Source: Nectonema munidae
Lineage: Eukaryota; Nematomorpha; Nectonematoida; Nectonematidae
Length of the DNA: 64,000 nt
Assembly (NCBI GenBank): GCA_030549495.1
Contig: JAUIRK010000168.1
Location: forward strand, 124,001 to 188,000
Direction of reading: 5' to 3'
This document shows positions 25,162-64,000 of the stretch, one piece after another. The notes under the pieces were generated by a model that saw nothing but the letters and a program-made list of their open reading frames with translations, did not search any database and was not told the origin of the DNA. Position numbers and translations under genes: made by a program. Within the stretch, counting starts at the first letter, position 1. Each line of letters starts with the position of its first letter.

Positions 25162-25809
25162 TACAAATATTGAGTGAGGCTCTCGTCAACCTCTTAGTAC
25201 CCTACTGTACGTACATATGTATAACTAACAGCAATAATCCACGACTTTTACGCGTTAAAATACTGAACCACATTTCATCGTAATTACGTTACGTATTCAG
25301 AAATTGAAAGCAATTTATTCGGCACTCTTGAAATCAGAGATTTTATCTTAATATTGACTAATATCTGATTTTATTGTTTCGATTGATGCAACTATTAACT
25401 GATTATGGATATAACTTGATCAAACTTGCTTTGTTACGTGAATATTAATTGGTCTAATTGTTAAAATAACTCTCAAATATCATGAACAAACACTTTGTCA
25501 GAGAAATTATGTTGGTAGACATTACTACCATCTTGTATAGTAAAACATTTAGATAAAATGCTAGTGAGATGCCTTATGATTACAACAATTTAAAATTGAT
25601 AAAGGAAGAGTTTAATCATATAAAAACGATAACATTTTATTGAAAGTGGTTCATCTGTTAGTGCTTCAAAATTTTTCGTTCAGGTATTATATTCTTTATA
25701 TAAAAAAATTTTTACTCTTCATCTATCAATTATAAAGTAAAATTCAAAATTTGATGTGTAATTTTTTTTTTACTACTTGGATAATAAATTTTTAAATAAT
25801 ACATATTAC

Positions 25810-26373
25810 TAGGGCGAACAAAAGTCAATAAAGATAACTTTTTTAAAAAGAAAAAAAAGTCACTTTAAACAAAATTTTAAACGAGATTGAACTATACTTT
25901 CTTACATTTTCTGAATTTTTTTATTTTAATAAAGTCAAAAAAAATGTAAGCCAATAAAAAATCAAAAATTTATTTTGTGTAAAACTATTTTTAGAAAACT
26001 AAAAATTATAATATTTTCAATTATGACTATTATTATTTGATGTTTAAATAGTAATTATCAAACATGAATTTACACTTTTATAAAGAAAGGAAAATATACA
26101 AATAAAGTTTCGAATTAAACATTCTCTAAAAAATTTCGAATAAGACATTCTTTAAAAACTTTCGAAGATACACTACTTCCAGGGCCTCTTCTATTTTTTG
26201 GAATTTTCAAGTCAGTTCAAAAATAATTTTTAAAGTCAAAAAAATTTAAAAAACTATTTCTAAAATATAAAATATTTTAAATAACATTTCGTGGAAATAA
26301 GCCAACAAAGACAAAAAAAAAGTTTATAAAGTCAAAAAAATAAGATTTTTTAAGTCAAAAATTGTTTATCCTG
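25810..26373. mobile_element. Non-autonomous hAT MITE, 564 bp
   Basis: The left end TAGGGCGAACAAAAGTCA and the right end read inward, CAGGATAAACAATTTTTGAC, are inverted relatives. Flanks CATATTAC (25,802-25,809) and CATAGTAC (26,374-26,381) match at 7 of 8. The interior is AT-rich and studded with AAAGTCAAAAAA words in both halves. No ORF. The ends resemble the right terminus of the hAT fragment at 23,849, its likely former transposase source. Confidence 0.74.
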
Positions 26374-26384
26374 CATAGTACACA

Positions 26385-27525
26385 TAATTTTTTATTTAAA
26401 AGACACTAAATCCATAATTTATTATTCAAATTAATTGTGAATAAATATGTTAACTTCTTATTTTTAAAATTAATCAATTTTTATGGCTGAATTTCAAAAG
26501 GATTAAATGGTTTCAAATTATAATGCTGATTTTAACAATATACCTAGAAAGAAGACATTTTAATTACTTATGTCCATTTTACACAGCTTCAAATAAGGAT
26601 ATTTCCCAAAATACAAATTTAAACTAGGAATAAAAGTTGAAATCATCACTTAATTATAGCAATCTATATTCATTTTGATTCACCTTATGAAGTAAATTTG
26701 TATATATATCACTGTTTTACTTTATGATTTGCAATTAATCAATGAGTTATTTTGGAATAATGTTACACTTTTCACATACTTATATTTTCAGCCAAAAACG
26801 GCAATTATAAGTGAGATTGTCTTCAAGTGAGAAGAAGAATAAATGCCTAATTTATAAAACGGCAGCGCAAGAAGAAAAGAAAAAGTATAAAATACAGGTC
26901 TTCTTATGTATTTATATAAAAAAGATCAATGTTACTAAAAAAGACAGCCTTTTGGTGGTTCATATGTGTACTGAGGATATGAGGGCATATAAATGGTACA
27001 GTAGAGAAGAAACACAGTGTTACTGATGAGGTAGGTTTCAATATCCAAAAGCGAATATATAATGAATGTACGATTAGTAACATTGATCCAATAACAGGTG
27101 GATTAACTTGGAATATATATATAAGTTAATAAAAATTATTTAAGTAGTAAAAATATTGCAAAATTATTTATTAATTAGGAATTGTTACAAACAAATTTTA
27201 AGTTTCGTGAATGAAATAGCCTATTTAATGAAATAGAAAAACTTTCACAAACCAGGTGTAGTACATATACCGTTTAAGTTCAAAAGGATTAAATTGAAGT
27301 ATGGTAAAATAACATGAAAAAAAGTAATATAACCAAAAGTAAATTTAATTCGTTGCCTCAAAATACCGAACTAAGTTGATCCCCATGTGTGAAAATAAAA
27401 CTTCTTGTTTATAAAAATTCAATATTTATCTCCTCGTATCAAATGCTTCAAACCCAATGCCTAGTGGTATCAATAACCCGACTTTAGCCGGTTCTGTGCA
27501 AATTGATCTAAAACTAATTGACATA
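26385..27525. other. Spacer, nothing assigned
   Basis: A 71-codon frame at 26,811-27,026 has no recognisable motif. No repeats were seen. Confidence 0.4.
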
Positions 27526-27530
27526 AAATT

Positions 27531-28103
27531 TACTAAGGTGGGGTGCGCTAAATATTTTAAAATTGTATTTGCTCAAAAACTTTTCTATCAATGTATTCAT
27601 TTTTATACTGTGAAGTAGTTTAATTTCCCGGGAACAAAATTTTGTGAATTATGGTTCAAAAACAAATTCGCGAGAATGAAATTTTGAGAATAAACATTTT
27701 TAAAATTTTAAATATTAAGCTTAAAAAATTAATTTTTTTACCTTGAGCTTAATAACGAAATGCAAAGTCTTTTTTATCAATGTATTTATTTTCAATACTT
27801 AATTCAATTGAAAATTGTTAATAAGGACCTTTTTGATTTGTTTTTACTAAAAATGAATATAAAATATAGAAAACTATAATATCTGTACCGGCTATTATTA
27901 TATATACTAATTTCTTAGGAAAGATACTTTAAAATTCAAAGTAGGTGATATAATATTTTAGTATTTAATTCCATTTTATATAATTATGAATGCCATTATA
28001 CGTATATAATAACAAAACCATTTTAAAAATATTTAGCGCTTAAATTAAAAAAATGCACTAAATCTTTTCCAATCGCACAATAGTGAAGCAATCCCCACTA
28101 AGT
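27531..28103. mobile_element. Possible MITE with nested inverted repeats
   Basis: TACTAAGGTGGGGTGCGC on the left and GACTTAGTGGGGATTGC (read inward from 28,103) on the right are similar. Inside them GCGCTAAATATTTTAAAA (27,545-) and its inverted partner at 28,021-28,040 match more closely. The interior is AT-rich and non-coding. No clear target duplication was found, so the family is open. Confidence 0.4.
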
Positions 28104-28376
28104 CAAAAATGTAGTTTAAATTGAAAATCGTACTATAACGACGTTCACACTAAATCAATTCGTAAAAAGCAAGATATTCCTGTATAGCATTATGAATTTG
28201 TTTGAACTTTAACAATGATGTAATTAATTTTGAGACATTTATTTTGGCGAATGAATTTTTAGTGAAAAACAAAACAAGTATATAAAACTTTCATGTGCAA
28301 AAAAGATCGGCCACTAATCTTGTTTAGTGAGAAAAAGAGCACTAAAAAACTAAGTAATGTGAGTCAATCTTGCTTA

Positions 28377-28504
28377 TTAACCCGTTATCGACCAGAATAA
28401 TCAGACGATATCTAGTATAAAGCAGAAGATTTGTATTAAAAAGCATTAATAAACGCAGACGATTCACGTTTTTGTAAAGTTGACATATGTCGAAAACCGG
28501 TTAA
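28377..28504. mobile_element. piggyBac-like MITE flanked by TTAA
   Basis: TTAA at 28,377-28,380 and 28,501-28,504 bracket exactly 120 bp. The left end is CCCGTTATCGACCAG and the right end read inward is CCGGTTTTCGACATA. These relate to the MITE at 25.02 kb (CCC-TTTCGTGACCAG), so both probably belong to one family. Non-coding. Confidence 0.62.
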
Positions 28505-28509
28505 GTTAA

Positions 28510-31500
28510 GTTGTTTATGACGTTCGCACCCATCCTTTCGCATATCGTGGCCTGCCGGAATGTTGAGTCCAGGTCTACGTGGACTTTCCATCAGACTAAA
28601 CGCCTACCGGCCCTTTATACTGCATAACTATACCTTGATATATATATATATAATTTTACAAGAATGTATGTTACAAATATATAAATACAGCTGAGTGATC
28701 GATACAATCCTAACACAAACGATCCCAATTTGGGAAACAACCTTAATGTCTAGTGATAGCTTGATTACTAACAAGGTTGGAATCGGATCGCTAGAGCACT
28801 ACCTCACCGTAAAAACCTTTTAATTCTTTGGAGGAAGAAAACTAGGATAAAAAACCGACACCACAGAGTGTAGCTTGTTCCTAAATAAAAGAATATGATT
28901 ATAAGAGATATGCTTCAAAAATACAAGAGTTAGGAGGCATGCAATATCTTATATTTTATTAATAAATAATATTTGATACATGTTAAAACGGTTAAAAAAG
29001 GTATGCACAATTTAGGGCATGCTAGGTTAGGAACAATTTACACCTGGAATTTGACTCCATCCCATATATACTATATATGTTCTACCTAGGATATATATAT
29101 ATTTTATAATAGGAATATATAAACGGTCCTACAAGCAGACTCCTGCAGAGGTTAGATTACCGTCTATGCCTAACCTAGCTCGTACCATGAATCTGTTTTG
29201 GGACTTATACCTTGTGCCAATCCTAAATTTAAGTAGGGGGATCTAGAACTCAGAAAAAAACAGAACTATATCGCAGAACGCAGAATTCCCTATTGCTCGG
29301 GGGTTATTGTATAACTTTTCTCTTTTTTTGGCATATATCTCCAAGAAGTTTTGCTTATTTTTATCTATTACTATTTTGTGCCAATTTTGAAAAAGAAACT
29401 CTGTACTCATCTGATCTGCCATATCTTCTTATAATCCCACATTTATCCTATCATTTATTTAATTTATAATGAAACTTGGTATGACTACAAACTTAAGAAA
29501 ACCTAGACACTGATATCAGAACGTGTCAATATGATAAAAGCAGAGGCCTACATACTCACCAATGAAAATCTTATTAGGTATGTGAATTGATTATATATTA
29601 GGGGGAGAAAAATCGATAGATTACCTGAGATTTCAGTTGAATATACAGAGTATATTATTAGGTTACTCATTATCACACTAATTAAAATCAGCATGACTAG
29701 TGTTCATTTAAGAGCTAATAGTGTATATAAGTAATAAAGCATCTCTTATAATGCATATAAATGCGTTTAGCAAAATATTTTAAGAAATCTTTCAAAACAA
29801 ACATTCTATACACAAACATATCGTATACTCATTTATATGTAAGTAGGAGTAAGAAAAAGTCATTCAAACCAAGACTCGATAAAATTACGTACTTGGAAAA
29901 ATGTTGACGCCTTTTTAATTAAAGTAAGGCATAACGCAATACTTTTAGAAGTAAAGTATATTGGCAAAAGAAGATCTGATATTCCAGAACCATCACTTTC
30001 AACCATATCTATCTTTGAAGGGTGAATAGAACATTATGTACATGAAATAAAATAACTTAGCTAAAACAAAATTTTACACACATCTCAATTACGATTTTGA
30101 GAATTTAAGAAAACTCTAGGGACAAATATCATTCAATAACTTACCATATACTTCAACAACGTAAAATAAATTTGTGAGATATAATATATACATTTCATAA
30201 TAATTTTTTTGTATGATACATATTTTCAAACAATAAATATTTGTAAGAAAGATATACAAATTACTAATAGTCCTTTATTAAGTTTTAAAGAATCAATATC
30301 GATCTTAGCCCTAAAATTCATGATTTTATAGACATAATGTGAGCAATGATGGAAAACTTGGTGAAAAGACAAATCTTTGTTTACTATAATATTTGCACAA
30401 ATAAAGTTTATCTTTTGTAGTTAACGACAAATAAAAGATTTATGACTAATAAGTATGAAATCACTTTTCTTATCACTTGGATGGGTCAAAATGAGTGAAG
30501 CTATTACTGCATTAAAATCCTCCTTGTTCAAAGATATCATTCAAAAATATTTTGACAGCGAAAATTTTGAGGTTTTTATAAATTAATAAGAATAAGGCCC
30601 TCACACTTTATGAGGTGTCAAGGGCAAAAGTTCCAGTCGCGCCCTTCATATACCTTTATGTGCTTTGTCTAGTGCATGAGGTTAATTTTAGAGTAATCTT
30701 ACAAAATGAAAGACGCGTTTAAGACTATGCAATTAGATCAAAACTTTTCGTGTTTTACTGTGAGAAAGTTGACACAATAAAAATCATCTCCATGAGATTT
30801 GATGGGAATTTTTAGAGAGGTTACTCTCATTTCTAACAATGAATTCTTTTCTATATAATTATATATTTTTTATATATACGGCTCAAGATGTGCCGCCCTG
30901 ACTCCTCCCTATGTGACAGTACAGGAATCAGTAGAAATGATACTCCTCGGTACTTAATATGATAGCATTTTAGCATTCTACATATTTATTAGGGAACATA
31001 TTAATATTAAACAGTATTCAGTTATCAATAGATAAAGTAAATATTTTATATCATTCAGCATATTTGAAGGATAAGATAAAATTCATATGGTTTATATAAA
31101 TTATGCTTATTTTAAGATTAGGATAATTTATATGTAATATGTATACAGAGCCTAAGTATAGTATCCAAATCTATTTGGCACTTGACACTCATAAAATTAA
31201 ATGTCTTTTTGTTTCGTAAAATTTTTTAATAAATTTTCCGATAATCAGTTTTCTTGTGGAATTTTTTCGAATGTAAGAATGATTAAGTTTTAAATTCTCT
31301 TCTTACTCAATGAAAACCTACATGGACATTTTATTCTATGCATTCTTGAATATTAGTTTTCACGTTGTTGTAAATTGTATATGATCCTTAAAATAAATAA
31401 AAAGTATGAAAGAGTTAAAAAAAACTATTCAGTAAGAAGGTTATATCAGAATAAGTATAGCATTCAGTCCATCTTTTAAGTTACATACATATGATATGTC

Positions 31501-33410
31501 TAAATATTTTGGTTTTTTAGTTTTTAATTGAAATTTCAAAGTTGGTTTTATAATTTTAGTTTGTGCTTCAAATGGAGTTTCAACATTTATGTCAAATAGT
31601 TTTTCAAGAGGTGTTAACTTAACAATATTCAAAAATGCTATATTTGAAAGACCTAAATATTCAAGTGTTGTGAAAATTTCTTGATTAATTTCACTAAACC
31701 TAAATAATAAATGCTTTCATTTTCATTAGATTTATGAATCATGTCAATAACAAAATGGCCTTTCTTATATTTTACATAATTTTATTTCAAAGACAGAAAG
31801 GAAATATAATTTTCTACAATATAAACATAATTCATTGTTTCATAAAAATGTTTATCAATTGTTTGACGATTTTTATGGAATTTTTGTACCAAAAAAGTTC
31901 TTTTCAAGATTAAAATTAGCAGGCTGACTTTATATAAATCTCTTAAGTTATTATTTTAAATTTCCAACAATATGCCTCTAAGAATGTTTATTGTTTCACT
32001 CATATCACATGATATTGGCTTAAAATAGAGAAATTTTTAACTAAAGTAAACATTATAGAAAAAATATTGAAATGTCCCTTGAAAAAAGTGATCACCAAGA
32101 AAGTTTGGATATAATATCCATGAAAATCGCAACACGAATAAAGTCATAATTTTAATGCTGAAATGTATATAATCAGCATCAATGCAAGATCATTAGTGTC
32201 TTTTTTTACTTAACATCTTTCAAAAAAGTATAAAAATTCAAGTGATTAAACCTCCAGAGGCGGCTCCATTCTCCATAAATACGCACTTGATATAAATGTA
32301 TGTTATTATAGAAGTTACAATTTGATAAAGCATAAAGAGAATAATTTTTGCAAAAAAAACACAAGAATTATGACTTTATATACACAAAACTTATAATGCA
32401 AACTTTTCATATTCGATTTATCATGCAGAAACAATATTAATAATTTCAATATATTGAATAATGAAATCATTTTGAAAAAAGAAAATAATAATAATAATTC
32501 GGAGATTTTTTGATAACTTTTTACGTCAAAAAAGTCGCAAAAAGTCAAAAAAAAATTGTAAAGTGAATTTTCAAAATAGTAAAAATAATAGAAATAGAAA
32601 ATATTTTTTTTACAATAGGATTTAAATTTAAAAAAAATTAACTTTTTAATTGAATCTGTGAGTTTTTTTAATTATAGACAAAAATAGATATACTTTTGTA
32701 AAAATGGGAAATCATATAAATAGGTCAATATATCAGTGGTGTGGCAAAACCACGGGAGACAATGAAAAGAAACAGGGAAATGTATAGAAAGTATATGTAA
32801 CATATAAAAAGTAAAATTTCAGTTGTCAGATATTTTTGATTTTTTAAGATAAACTCGAGAAAACGAACTTTCAAAAAATATCTTATCTTAACCCATTATT
32901 TACCAAATTTTCTAAAACATTATTTTTACATTTTTCATGTTTTAATAAAAAATTGTTAAAATGACAATGATTTTTACACTGTTGTCTCCGTTTTGTTATT
33001 ATATCGAATCATACATGGAGCTAATTTTATCCTAAATGGTAGTAACAAGTAATTAACAATAGCGAATAAAATTATGATAGGGTAGTGGATGTCTTTATCC
33101 TTTTGAAGGTTAGAAAGATTATACTAGATAAAATTATAAGAAATTATTGAATTACTCCATTCTTTTGTGAGTTTAGAAGATAATGGCTAAAAATTATAAG
33201 GGGTTGTCTACAGTGTCCAACCTCTTGAGGCTATAGATGATTTATATATTTTAAAATATAAAATCGTGTATTATTCTTACAAAAAGAAAAATGATATAAT
33301 ATATTAAATTATTGAAATTTGAAAACTGATTACCAATAAAAATTCTGATAGAGTTCAGCTTCCAAAAAATCCAGAATTAGAATTAAATCTCTTCATTGAG
33401 AAAAAATATT
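28510..33410. other. Intergenic region downstream of DHX8
   Basis: No gene is supported. A less AT-rich stretch at 28,510-28,620 looks like part of an unknown repeat. A tRNA-like candidate at 28,748-28,790 (TCTAGTGATAGC and GGTTGGAATC as box A and box B) is weak. A short inverted pair, TTGTTCCTAA (~28,874) and TTAGGAACAA (~29,025), brackets ~140 bp. AAAGTC-rich text near 32,530 resembles the 25.8-kb MITE. Open frames at 31,441-31,632 and 32,315-32,548 (minus) have no signature. Confidence 0.4.
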
Positions 33411-33419
33411 TATACAACT

Positions 33420-33425
33420 TTTATT
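33420..33425 (-). terminator. DHX8 polyadenylation signal candidate
   Basis: AATAAA on the minus strand lies about 215 bases after the DHX8 stop codon and is followed by AT-rich sequence. Other variants nearby cannot be excluded. Confidence 0.5.
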
Positions 33426-33638
33426 TAATCTCAAAGGAAGTAAAAAATATCTTTATAAATTATTGTCTGCATATGCTTCAAATCAAAACTAAATTCTTCA
33501 TTTTCAATGAGATAAATATTTTAGGAAACCAAAGACCAAATAATTTATAGCAGTGATCAGATATAGAATAGAAGCAATGCGCCCATCCATCTTCCAAAGA
33601 ACGTGGAATCGATGCAAGAAGATTTGTGCGAGTAACCT

Positions 33639-64000
<30,362 letters not shown>

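Noticed and set aside
27463-27476. CCTAGTGGTATCAA shared with ~57,288
   Set aside because: Resembles a tRNA box A, but there is no proper box B in either place and the second lies within the viral fossil; probably chance.

Overview
This is an AT-rich, intron-rich animal nuclear window, probably arthropod. A copepod such as a sea louse would fit, but that is an inference from base composition and repeat content only. Two host genes are visible, both on the minus strand. At the left edge (190-540) lies the first coding exon of a class A amine receptor closest to D2-like dopamine receptors; the rest of that gene is outside the window. From 33.6 kb to the right edge lies the 3' part of DHX8 (Prp22), the spliceosomal DEAH-box helicase. 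Eleven exons give about 799 residues, from the acidic segment before the helicase core to the stop codon. All helicase motifs seen are intact and every splice junction keeps frame. The N-terminal part is beyond the right edge.

The other ~60 kb is intergenic or intronic and is filled with mobile-element remains. hAT-type DNA transposons dominate. One is a 3.1-kb copy with matched ends (38,962-42,088), one is a 996-bp deletion derivative with a perfect 8-bp target duplication (46,246-47,241), and several are non-autonomous copies (3.95, 25.8 and 51.98 kb) or coding scraps (4.5, 18.9, 23.6 and 56.2 kb). A 5'-truncated Tigger/pogo element lies at 12.5-13.9 kb, with a separate Tigger-like MITE at 10.56 kb. 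Two small TTAA-flanked, piggyBac-like MITEs lie at 25.0 and 28.4 kb. Non-LTR retrotransposon pieces lie at 5.3, 7.7, 17.2, 19.1, 21.6, 47.8 and 62.8 kb; three share a TTATG-repeat tail and the last is an RTE-type 3' end. A very degenerate tandem array of ~132-150-bp units occupies about 15.6-16.95 kb.

The most unusual stretch is the 8.1-kb DHX8 intron at 52,595-60,684. It holds four elements, all antisense to the gene. They are a degraded copy of an unnamed multi-domain protein family that looks like an RNase H-fold transposase (52.9-55.0 kb), a TTF-finger hAT remnant (56.2-57.1 kb), a broken fossil resembling the L polymerase gene of negative-strand RNA viruses (57.2-60.0 kb), and a tRNA-derived SINE candidate (60.2 kb). 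I found no CRISPR array, no rRNA, no confident tRNA gene and no LTR retroelement. All family calls come from reading the sequence and from memory of the families; no database search was run.
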